Source of the DNA: Aedes albopictus
Taxonomy: Eukaryota > Arthropoda > Insecta > Diptera > Culicidae
NCBI RefSeq assembly: GCF_035046485.1
Contig: NC_085136.1
Span: 162,003,963-162,067,962 of the forward strand
Reading direction: 5' to 3'
Length of the DNA stretch: 64,000 nt
The notes under the pieces are model-generated. The model saw only the letters and a program-made list of their open reading frames with translations. It was not told where the DNA came from and ran no database searches. Position numbers and translations under genes: made by a program. Shown here one piece after another: positions 11,636 to 20,712 of the stretch (within the stretch, counting starts at the first letter, position 1; every line of letters begins with the position of its first letter).

Positions 11636-12539
11636 ATGCATTTACTCCTGCTGGTCAACTGTGGCCGCGCGCCAAGCTTGTAGTCCATTGGATCCACATC
11701 ACGATCAGCTTGTCCACCAGACAAATTTGTGAAAATGCTCTTATTGAAAAAATAAGTTGTTGTGCGCAATAAAATAATGAAATAACATAAAATATTTAAT
11801 TTATTGTGAAATTTGAAAGGTTTGAGTTCACGTCATTTTTTGTTCTAGAGTGATTTGCCCTTCTTCAAACTATAGGCTTTTCTTTCAAAGTTATTCTAAA
11901 ACCATTTCTTGTTTGTTCTTACATCTGTTCCAATAATTTATTTAACTTTCGCATATAAATCTGAACAAAATAAAGTTTTACATCTTTACAATCGTTATCG
12001 TGGGCTAATCGATCCCAAAGAAATAAAAAACACGATTTATTTTTCAATAAGAATGTTTTAAATAGAGGTTGCTAATGATTGAAATCTGTCTCTTTCCGCC
12101 TCACATATGTTTTCATCAGGAAACAGTTTCATTAGATTAGTATATCATTAGATTGGGAACACTTCTGGAATGAGAACTTTGGAAATTTCTGGGAAATGGT
12201 ACTTTCTGGAGAATGGTACATTCTGGCAAATGGTTTTCTGGGAAATGGTTCTTTCTGGCAAACGGTTTTCTGGGAAATGGTATTTTCTGGCAAATGTCTT
12301 TCTGGCCAATGGCATTCTGGCGAATGGTTTTCTGGCAAATATCGCACAATCTTCATGGATTACTCTAGAAATTTATCACGATATAACTCCTGGAACACCC
12401 CTTGGCATTCTTCAAGAAATTCCAGCTGAAGAAATCCCAATATAAATCTCTAGAGGGTCCCCCAAACGAATTAATTTAGGAATTTCCAGAGAAATCTTAG
12501 GAGCTATTACTAGAAAAATCTCTAGTGATTAATTAATGT

Positions 12540-12655
12540 AATTAATTAGAAGGCACCGAATATTGCTAATTGACAAATTGAGAGATGGGTGGGATTCGAA
12601 CCCACGACTCCATGTTCGCTAGACCGCAGTATGGCCATTTCTTGCGAGTTCCTTC
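12540..12655 (-). mobile_element. tRNA-derived SINE fragment
   Basis: On the minus strand there is a tRNA-like head with a B-box-like GGGTTCGAATCCCAC (about 12590-12606), preceded by GCGGTCTAGCGAAC. It has no intact tRNA cloverleaf and is followed by AT-rich sequence, so a SINE piece is likelier than a working tRNA gene. Confidence 0.5.
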
Positions 12656-12659
12656 AGCA

Positions 12660-14010
12660 TGATTTTTCAATTTCCGCGGTAGTTCGATTGGAAATTAATT
12701 TATTTTATTTCTTTGGATTTTTTTTTTAATTTCAATGGCGATTCTTCTAAAATCATTTTAGCCTTTTTTTCTGTTTTTTTTTCAAATTTCTCAGGAAATT
12801 TTATCATAATTATTTTTGCAATTCCTTATGATTTAACTCTATTTATATCTATTGCTTCCGAAAATTGCTGTATTGGAAATTCAGAAATTCTTAACTGGGC
12901 TTGCTTGAAGAAAATCCTTTGAATTCACGGAAAGCTTACCGACAAGTTCCTAAAGAAATTACTGGAAAAATTTCCATCAAAATTACCTTAGAACTTTCAA
13001 AGCAGTTGCAAAGGAATTCATATAAGAATTACCAGTGGAATTCCTGAAGAAAATATTAAGGCTTTAAAAATAAGGCTAAATCTAATCTCAAAATAAATTG
13101 CCGAGAATTCCTGAATAAAATTTTGAAAGAATTCTAAAAGTAATTTGTAGTATCACCGTGACAGAATTTTTAAAGAAACGCCAAAGATTTTTTTTTTTCA
13201 AATAAATTCTCGAAGGAAATCGTTAAGAATTTCCCAAATCAATTTCTGAAGGAATTACTGAAGAAGTTTCCAAAATTTACAAGGAAATTGCTGATAAAAT
13301 TCCCAAATAAATTTTCAATGCAAGTAATATCGGCATTGCCGAAGATATTCCAAAACTTTGTGCTGCAGGAATTCCTTAAATAATTACTGAAGAAATCTAG
13401 AAGAAATTTTCTAAAGATTTTTCATTAAAATTATAGAAGCGATTTATAAAAGAGTTTCCGAAGAAGTTTTCGGAGGAATTGGCAAAGGAATAGTATGGGA
13501 TAGATAATGAAAGTCCAAAAAATCGACGAAAATCAAAAAAAAAGTAGAATGATCTGCCGATGACATTTCCAAAAAAAAAATGAGAGGAAGTTCCCAGAGT
13601 GATTGTCGAACGAATAACCAAAGGTTTTACTAAAAGAATTTTAAAAAGAAAAATCAATAAAATTGCTGACATTAACAAAACAATGCTTGAAAGACTACTA
13701 AAAAAATGGCGAAGGAACTCCCGAAAATAAATTTCAGAGGATTTGCCAATGAAATTAAAGCTAAATAAACTCGTAATGGAACTGCCGAAGAAATTTTCAA
13801 AGTTATTGCCGATAAAATTTTCAAAAGTTGCGTGAAAGGTGCTTAGTATCAATTTCTGAACATATTACCAAATAAATTCTTAAAGAAATTGCCGAAGGGG
13901 TTCCAAAGATATTACCGAAGAAATTTGACAAATCCAAAGGAATTACTGAGAGATTTGCAAAAAAAGTCTTAATTGAAATAAATTGCAAAACAATTTCCAT
14001 TTATTATACG
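12660..14010. repeat. Degenerate minisatellite, right half of the hAT-like element
   Basis: AAGAAATT / GGAATTAC-like words repeat loosely over 1.3 kb, in the orientation opposite to 8100-10170. The minus-strand frame at 13397-13852 translates to low-complexity phenylalanine/serine-rich sequence and is not a gene. Confidence 0.65.
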
Positions 14011-14265
14011 CAATCAAGTTGTCAAGTTCCCAAACCTCACATCAGTACATCGGTTTGGATTTTCCAAAAAAAAAGTTGTTCTTTAAAATAAAGCTCGTTT
14101 AATTTTCCGTTCTATTATTTTTCGCGACGCAGTATATCATTATACTAAGATCGGTGGATCGGTATTTCCTTTTATAAAAATAGCAAAATAACCTAGAAGC
14201 CACTGAAACCGGCACCCTCTAGGCACCCCCTAGGAAAAAATCCTAGATACGCCAATGTTCTTGGA

Positions 14266-15300
14266 TCGTGTCAACTGTGTTCTGAGGAGCTTTCTGTCAG
14301 CCGGCAACAAAGTGAAGGCGATCAACACGTTTGCTGTGCCTTTGTTGACGTACAGCTTTGGGGTAGTAAAGTAAACCAAGACTTACGTCGAGGCGTTAGA
14401 ACGAGCAGTACGAGTGGCGTTCACAAAGAACCGCATGCGCCATCCAAAGTCGACCATCGAGAGAGTCACTCTGCCACGCGCAGTAGGAGGAAGAGGCGTC
14501 ACCAATATCCAGGTACTATGTGTCTCCCAGATCCAGCACCTTCGGGCATACTTCGTAGAAAGCCAGAACCGTCATACAATGCACTGTACTGTATGTAAAA
14601 TTGACCACGGTTACAGCGCCCTGCATCTGGCGTAGGATGACCATAGACGAGATGATCGTAGCGTGGAAGCAGAAGGAGTTGCATGGAACGCAGCCCCATC
14701 TACTGGAGCTCGAGCACATCGATTAGGCCGCGTCGAACGCGTGGCTGGTGCGGGGTAATTGCGACGAAGAACTATCGGCGGTACATATTGCACGAAGAGG
14801 ACCGCTGTAGGAAGTGTAATTCGGTAAGAAAAACGACCGAGTTTTTCGTTGCATGCTGTTCAGTTTAAGCTGGATCAGCCTACCTCGATCGTCACAACGA
14901 AGCTGCCAAGATTGTGCATCAACAGCTTGTTTTAAAGCCAATTTAAAGCACAACTTGGTCGACAGATTTGTACCCTACTACGAGTACCGGCCGGACCCGG
15001 TTCTGGATAATAGTTGCATAAAGCTGTACTGGGATCGCGAGATCATTACGGACGTCCTCATTCGTACCAACCGGCCAGACATTGTGGTTTACGACAGAAG
15101 GATGAAGCGGGTAACCCTCATCGACTTCGCTGTACCGTTAGACCATAATGTCCAATCAACGTTCTTCGGCAAGATAACCAAGAAAAAAATCTGTACGGCT
15201 CTTTTGAAAAATATTCCATACAAACATTATAAAACTCAGCTAGTCCAAAAATGTGTATTTTATACATATAAAACACAAGCTGTACGAATTGCCTAACATC
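14266..15300 (+). pseudogene. R2/R4-Dong-like retrotransposon, 3' portion with restriction-like endonuclease
   Basis: This continues the element interrupted at 7886. Frames read LRSFLSAGNKVKAINTFAVP, then ERVTLPRAVGGRGVTNIQVL (about 14459-14518). The C-terminal domain follows: LVDRFVPYYEYRPDPVLDN, LYWDREIITDV, then RPDIVVYDRRMKRVTLIDFA (about 15073-15132). The last segment has the PD...D spacing of the restriction-like endonuclease that R2-class elements use instead of an APE endonuclease. Stops and frameshifts interrupt it, and the reading is lost after about 15185. Confidence 0.82.
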
Positions 15301-15671
15301 TGCATAATACAGATATATCTGTATACATGGCATCTCTTGTCAGAACAGATCCTGACTGATTGTGTCTAGTCTCTGAATCAGAGCAACGATTGTCATCGTC
15401 GTCGCCCACTGATATCGGTGACATGTATCGCGTGGTGTGACGATGACAGTTAGCGCGAGCAAAGGTTAGATAGGGTAGAGCTTTACTTCGTCAACATTCC
15501 CAATTCTGTCATTTCTCGGTTAGAAGCCCACTTAATCCCAATCCATTTATGCACACGTTTAGTATCTATATGGCAATAATGTGTCACTGTCCGAGAAAAT
15601 ACTACTCCACCCTACCCCTACCAGAGACATGTGGTATGTTGTTACTGGCATAGTAATAGGACGACACGTAC
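15301..15671. other. TOX intron, no feature seen
   Basis: Unique-looking intron sequence between the retrotransposon remnant and the TOX exon. Confidence 0.5.
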
Positions 15672-15970
15672 CTGTGGTGAGTTAAATGTGATTCCTGATG
15701 CCATTGATTGTATTGTTGCTGTTGTTGTTGCTGCTGCTGCTGTTGCTGTTGTGGCTGCTGTTGTTGGTCATTTAACATTCCCATATGGGGCGGTGGTTGG
15801 CCATTATTGTGCATTTGATACTGGTGCTGTTCCATTTGATGTGGATGCTGCTGCTGTTGCTGTTGTTGTTGCTGCTGCTGCTGGTGTTGTTGCTGCTGTT
15901 GAGGATGAAGATGTGAGTTCATTGTAGGCATGTCAAACTCCTCGTCGCCAAACGATGGCGCATGAAAGGC
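15672..15970 (-). CDS. TOX: TOX-family protein, exon with conserved FGDEEF motif and polyglutamine
   Basis: The exon begins AFHAPSFGDEEFDMP, matching the conserved N-terminal TOX motif (human TOX3 reads TFHTPSLGDEEFEIP). It then encodes two long glutamine tracts separated by HPHQMEQHQYQMHNNGQPPP, ending QWHQESHLTHH. Codons in the tracts mix CAG and CAA. Acceptor CAG is at 15971-15973 after a pyrimidine-rich stretch; donor GTACGT is at 15666-15671. The length of 299 nt leaves two bases that combine with the first base of the exon at 5920, so the two exons are phase-matched. The exon starts in phase 0, so the upstream exon must end on a codon boundary. Confidence 0.88.
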
Positions 15971-17241
15971 CTGCAATGTGCGAAGGGAATAATTTATTTT
16001 TATTGGATAGAATACATTGTTATTCGGGGTGCAATTGCAGGTTTCGGTGCGTTTTGGAATGCATTTTGGCAATGATTTATTGTAGAATTCTGGCCAAATG
16101 GTGTCTATGCAGGGTTCGCCTTGAATGGCCCTATTTGACGATGTGTTGTGTTGGGCATATGCAAAATTCTTCAGACAAATTGTGAATTGCTTGTTCATAT
16201 TTGGAAGCAGTCTGTAGAATTCCAATCAAACTACAATAAAACATGAGTTTATGCTCTTACTGCCGTTCTACGCATAGTTGTCCCATGTTGAAAAACTTGA
16301 AACTGAGAAAATCGCGATTGAAGTTTCAAACAGGTTTTTCATGTTTTTTGACCAAATGGTGCAACAAATCGGATTTAAATTTTCATAGTATCGTTAGAAA
16401 TCGCTTATATTTTCATGCCTGAAGTATTTCCAATCAAATATTTTTAAAAATATAGTGTTTTTAGCAAAAACATTATTAGTGGGACTGTTATGCCTAGAAA
16501 TGTGGTCCTGTTGGCGAAATTTCTAAGCATATCAGTCCCACGATAATTAGTCGTCTCTTTTCACGCTCGATGTGGTCTGTTCTATACTTTTTAAATATAT
16601 TTTTTAGTAACAAACAATGTTAGCTTCTCTTATAACATTATAAGACTCTCATGCATAAGGCTCAAATGTCTCGAGGCAAAACGGAGCCGAAAGACAACAA
16701 AAGAGTGACATCACATTTTAACACTTTCTTAATAATCGGTTAAGCAGGAACTAGGCGAGTGAGTTGATTAGTGAATTGATGAGAGGATGAATGTGAGGTG
16801 CTGCAAAGTTCAGTGAGCGCCTGGTGAATTAAAAGGTCACCAGGCCGATATATCGTTTGGTCGGAAAAACGTCGTGTGACCGCAAAATATTGTTACATCA
16901 AAGTCGAGTCAAGTACAAGACACTGAAGACGACCTTACAGTTGAGGTCGATATATGTACGTATCTGTCAAAGGATGCAAATTCTTAGTGGAATTAAAAAG
17001 AACAGTACTTAACGCGATTTTCTTTTTATTCACATCTCACATCAAAGTATTTACATATATGGCCGAATAAGTCATTAGGCCAAAAATTTCATTAAACCGG
17101 ATTGGTCATTAGGCTGAAAACGTCATGAAGCCGAAAAGGTCTTTAGGCTAAAAATGTCTTTAGGCCGAAGAGGTTTTAAGGCCGAAAAGGTCTAGGCTGA
17201 AAATGAATTGAGGCCGAAAAGGTCTTTAGGCCGAAAAGGTC

Positions 17242-17528
17242 TCTCTCTCTCTCTCTCTCTCTTCTTGGCGTAACGTCCTCACTGGGACAAAGCCTGCTTC
17301 TCAGCTTAGTGTTCTATGAGCACTTCCACAGTTATTAACTGAGAGCTTCCTCTGCCAAATGACCATTTTGCATGTGTATATCGTGTGGCAGGCACGAAGA
17401 TACTCTATGCCCAAGGAAGTCAAGGAAATTTCCTTTACGAAAAGATCCTGGACCGACCGGGAATCGAACCCGTCACCCTCAGCATGGTCATGCTGAATAC
17501 CCGTGCGTTTACCGCCTCGGCTATATGG
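17242..17528 (-). mobile_element. Feilai-type tRNA-derived SINE
   Basis: On the minus strand a tRNA-like head has an A-box-like TAGCCGAGGCGGTAAAC and the B box GGTTCGATTCC. The body contains CTGTGGAAGTGCTCATAGAA and the end is a (GA)n run seen as CTCTCT at 17242-17262. It is inserted in the minisatellite of FB3: the AAAAGGTCT unit is interrupted on one side and resumes on the other. The family name is from memory of Aedes SINEs. Confidence 0.8.
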
Positions 17529-17915
17529 GCCGAAAAGGTCTTTAGGCCGAAAAGGTCTTTAGGCCGAAAAGGTCTCTAGGCCGAAAAGGTCTTTAGGCCG
17601 AAAAGGTCTTTAGGCCGAAAAGGTCTTTAGGCCGAAAAGGTCTTTAGGCCGAAAAGGTCTTTAGGCCGAAAAGGTCTTTAGGCCGAAAAGGTCTTTAGGC
17701 CGAAAAGGTCTTTAGGCCGAAAAGGTCTTTAGGCCGAAAAGGTCTTTAGGCCGAAAAGGTCTTTAGGCCGAAAAGGTCTTTAGGCCGAAAAGGTCTTTAG
17801 GCCGAAAAGGTCTTTAGGCCGAAAAGGTCTTTAAGCCGAAAAGGTCTTTAAGCCGAAAAGGTCTTTAGGCCGAAAAGGTCTTTAAGCCGAAAAGGTCTTC
17901 ACGCCGAAATGGTAT
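17525..17915. repeat. 17-bp minisatellite array TTTAGGCCGAAAAGGTC
   Basis: About 22 nearly identical units; only the last few vary (TTTAAGCC, then CACGCC). Homogeneity is much higher than in the flanking degenerate units, suggesting recent local amplification. Confidence 0.95.
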
Positions 17916-18429
17916 TTTGGCCAGGTCTTGGCGAAATGACCTTGTTCTATACCTGAATTATTCGGCCCTAACGTCCTCTTCAGCCTAATGATTTTTTCGG
18001 CCTAATGACCTTTTCGGCCTAATGGACTATTTTGCCTAATGACCAACAAAGGATAAAACTGATTAAGCTTTTGTATTAATTTTAAATGACTAGAAATATG
18101 TACATATCACTGAAATAAAATATGTTTAGAAATACAACAGCTTAAGTTTTCAAAACATTCTGCACCATGCCTTCCTCTGCTTGTATGTATGGGTCATATG
18201 AATAGGAACCCCAGCAAAGATTGGGAGTGATTTGCCATTAGAGGCTTCATGCTTCATGTATCTTTATTTTTATATGAAGGGTCAGAATGCCGTTGATAAT
18301 GGTACGGTTCTATATTCATCCTATTCGAAAACAAATAGTTACGGTACTATGTTCACTTTTAATACACATACAATAATAAGAATATAATCCTTTTGGGCTC
18401 TATCATTTCTTTTACATATACACAGAAAG

Positions 18430-18735
18430 CCGCTTGTCTACGACATAACTTACTAACAACAATTTACTCAAGAATTCACTTACTCATCAAGTCTCTGAGC
18501 GTCTAGGTCACTTGTTTATCAAGTTACTCAATAACTCATTAACACATTCATTCAAAACAGTCACTCATTTACCCATCAGCCCATTAATAAATCAACTCAC
18601 TTATCAAAACACTCGCTTATCATCTTACTCATTTACTCATCAACCCGCACACTTACAAAATCTCGCTCACCAAGTCACTACTCACTTACTCTTCAATTCG
18701 CTTACTCGGTTGATCTCTCATCAATTGATATATTG
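18430..18735. repeat. Degenerate ACTCACTTACTCATCAA-like repeat
   Basis: Loose repeats of about 17-20 bp. The open frame 18512-18736 is a translation of this repeat. Confidence 0.6.
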
Positions 18736-19997
18736 ATTGCTTGTTCAGTGCCTCCAGCAGTTCATCTTCGATTTGGGTTTAACCCAAAAGTGTTCTTTTT
18801 ATTTTCTAAATATCCGATAACTAAGCCACTCATTAACCGACACACTAATTCAACCAAATTATTGGGATAACATACTGAAATAAAAAAGTGAAACTCATAA
18901 ACTCACTTACCAACAATATTTCAAGCTTGCTTGAATTCTGAAAATTTTCACATATACTAGTCATCCAATTCAGCAACCTCTTTGTCAATATATTGGATCG
19001 GCTTCGTCATGCTTCACGACATTTTAGCCTCTTAATTAAGTTAAAATGTTTATGTTTGGTTTATGAGCTCAACGCGCATTGCAGCAATATGTATTTGAAT
19101 TCAGATTGCAACTGCAAGTTGCAAAGAAATAACAGTTTTTATTTAACTGGAAAACAAGTTTTGTTCCAGCTGGACCGTAATGCCAACATAAAAGAAGGGT
19201 TTATACCATGCAGTATTGAAATAGCCGTGCTATCAGGTGAAGCTAAGTTACTAAAAATGCTTATTGTATTTGTTTTACGTAGAAATTTTATAGTGGGACT
19301 GTTATGCGTAGAATTTCAGTTGTGGGACAGACATGCGTAGCAATTCAACAGTGGGACAATTTGACTTGACATGCTTTTCATTGAGTCTTCGAACAAAGTA
19401 TGTTATTTTTTGATGTTATATGAAAATATACGTATAAATAGAGCGCCTGGTGCAAAAAAGTCAAAATCGTCAAAAAGTAACATGGGACAACTATGCTTAT
19501 AACGGCAGTCTAGTCATAAATCACATTTAATTGAATGGATATTAATTGATTAACTACAATTGCTGCCTAAACTGTATTTTAGATGTTGTGTCACATAACA
19601 GATGAATAACAAATGTCACATATAGTAATCTGAATTTGTCTGGACAGTTGTTAAGTTCTGTTTAATTATGTTCAATGGTTTGTAGGTCACGTTTTGGCTG
19701 AAGAACGGGTTAACGGATTTGCCATTTGCCTTTAATAGGCCCCCATGCTCAAATGATCCTAGAATCTATCTTTGATTTTTTTTTTTACCTTTCTCGTACA
19801 CCAAATGTACTGGAAAGGCTATATGTTCATTCCAAAGATGACTTTTTGATAAAAGGCTCGGAGAGTCTAATCACCAATCAACTCAGCTTGAAGAATTGAG
19901 GTGATGTCTTTGTGTGCATATGTGTGTATGTGTGTATACAAAATAAACTCAAATCACTTTTTGGCAGTAAACCTCAATCAATGTTAATGTCCGACGG

Positions 19998-20163
19998 CCA
20001 AAGCAACACACATGTTATATAAAAGTTACGACAGCGCAAGTTTTGGTTGTATAGAAGTTTATTTTACGTTATTTCAACACTATGTTAGAATTACGTAAAA
20101 TAAACTTCTATGCAACCAAAACTTGCGCTGTCGTAACTCTATTATAACACGTATGTTGCTTGG
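19998..20163. mobile_element. Palindromic MITE, full-length copy
   Basis: Two arms of about 70 bp are reverse complements. The ends are CAAGCAACACACATGTTATA-like, and the inner arms contain GTTACGACAGCGCAAGTTTT. A second, shortened copy is at 52642-52759. No clear target duplication was seen. Confidence 0.8.
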
Positions 20164-20205
20164 GGGGTCATTCGACGGGGAATCTGGTACCATTGTTTCC
20201 TATGA

Positions 20206-20455
20206 TAGGGTCTCCAGTTAGCCTAGTGGTTAAGGCTATGAATCGCCAATCCGGAGACGGCGGGTTCGATTCCCGTCCTGGTCGGAAAATTTTCTTGATT
20301 CCCTGGGCATAGTGTATCATAACACTTGCCTCACAATATACAAATTCATGTAATGGCAGGCAAAGAAAGCCCTCCAATTAATAACTGTGGAAGTGCTCAA
20401 AGAACACTTAGTTGAAGAGAGGCAGAAGCAAAGAAGAAGAAGAAGTTTCTTATTG
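20206..20455 (+). mobile_element. tRNA-derived SINE, Feilai-like
   Basis: The head TTAGCCTAGTGGTTAAGGC (A box) and GGTTCGATTCCC (B box, about 20262-20273) are followed by a body sharing CTGTGGAAGTGCTCA with the SINE at 17242-17528 and an AAGAAG-rich tail. The body diverges from any tRNA 3' end, so this is not a tRNA gene. Confidence 0.8.
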
Positions 20456-20514
20456 AAAATGGTTCGGATTGATCCAGCCATTCCGGAGTTATGGCCATTA
20501 AGGTGATCCGGGCA

Positions 20515-20600
20515 TAGTGTATCATTGAACTTGCCTCACAATATACAAATTCATGTAATGGCAGGCAAAGAAAAAGAAGAAGACGAAGAAGAAGAAGTTT
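20515..20600 (+). mobile_element. Partial SINE body copy
   Basis: GGGCATAGTGTATCAT through GGCAGGCAAAGAAA repeats the middle of the preceding SINE (20306-20370), again ending in an AAGAAG tail. It has no tRNA head. Confidence 0.65.
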
Positions 20601-20712
20601 CCTATTGAAAATGGTTCGGATTGGTCCAGCCGTTCCGGAGTTATGGCCATTTAGGTGATCCGGGCCAGCACTTCCTGGGGGAAGTGGTTAAATATGAGAA
20701 TACTACAAACCA

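Larger units (their letters stand above)
10180..12351. mobile_element. Foldback-like element (FB2) with minisatellite arms and 9-bp target duplication
   Basis: The ends match in inverted orientation: GATTGTGCGATATTTGCCAG at 10180 and its complement ending at 12351. Both continue inward as arrays of a unit of about 17 bp with core TTGCCAGAA, to about 10330 on the left and from about 12170 on the right. An exact 9-bp direct repeat, TTCATGGAT, abuts both ends (10171-10179 and 12352-12360). The interior (10394-12130) is AT-rich and non-coding. It carries three copies of the TTTTTCCTTC...AGGCTGTTCTTT motif also found inside FB1. Inverted arms of tandem repeats plus a 9-bp duplication fit Foldback-type elements. 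Confidence 0.85.
7895..14257. mobile_element. hAT-like non-autonomous element, 6.36 kb, with nested insertions
   Basis: The ends are CATTGGCGTAGCTAGG (7895-7910) and its near-perfect inverse (14242-14257; 15 of 16 match), followed inward on both sides by GGCACCCCCTAG. They are flanked by an exact 8-bp duplication, TTCTTGGA, typical of hAT elements (P elements also make 8 bp). The interior is not coding. From about 8100 to 10170 it is a degenerate minisatellite rich in GGAATTCCTCC-like words; from about 12660 to 14010 similar words appear in the opposite orientation, so the element folds back on itself. It sits inside the retrotransposon at 6230-15300 and contains the element at 10180-12351 and a SINE piece. 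Confidence 0.85.
17058..18050. mobile_element. Foldback-like minisatellite element (FB3)
   Basis: The left part has units of about 17 bp around GGCCGAAAAGGTC plus TTTA or ATTA. The right end (17965-18045) has the same unit inverted (TCGGCCTAATGACC). The unit shares the core AAAAGGTC with the 16-bp unit of FB1. The edges are approximate and no target duplication was confirmed. Confidence 0.6.
16259..19509. mobile_element. TIR element, 3.25 kb, non-coding
   Basis: The left end ACTGCCGTTCTACGCATAGT and the right end (inverse of ACTGCCGTTATAAGCATAGT) continue as TTGTCCCATGTT on both sides. Subterminal copies of GTGGGACTGTTATGC occur near 16480 and 19292. I found no convincing target duplication, so the superfamily is undetermined. 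It contains a minisatellite foldback, a Feilai-type SINE and a degenerate repeat. The open frame at 18993-19340 has no recognisable domain. Confidence 0.65.

Noticed and set aside
17525..17915. CRISPR-like regular array
   Set aside because: The units are contiguous with no unique spacers and the genome is eukaryotic; it is a minisatellite.
16259..19509. Assignment of the 3.25-kb TIR element to a named superfamily
   Set aside because: The inverted ends are clear, but the flanking bases show no convincing direct repeat of any length.
20206..20285. tRNA gene
   Set aside because: A and B boxes are present, but the sequence runs into a SINE body and there is no intact acceptor stem or 3' end.
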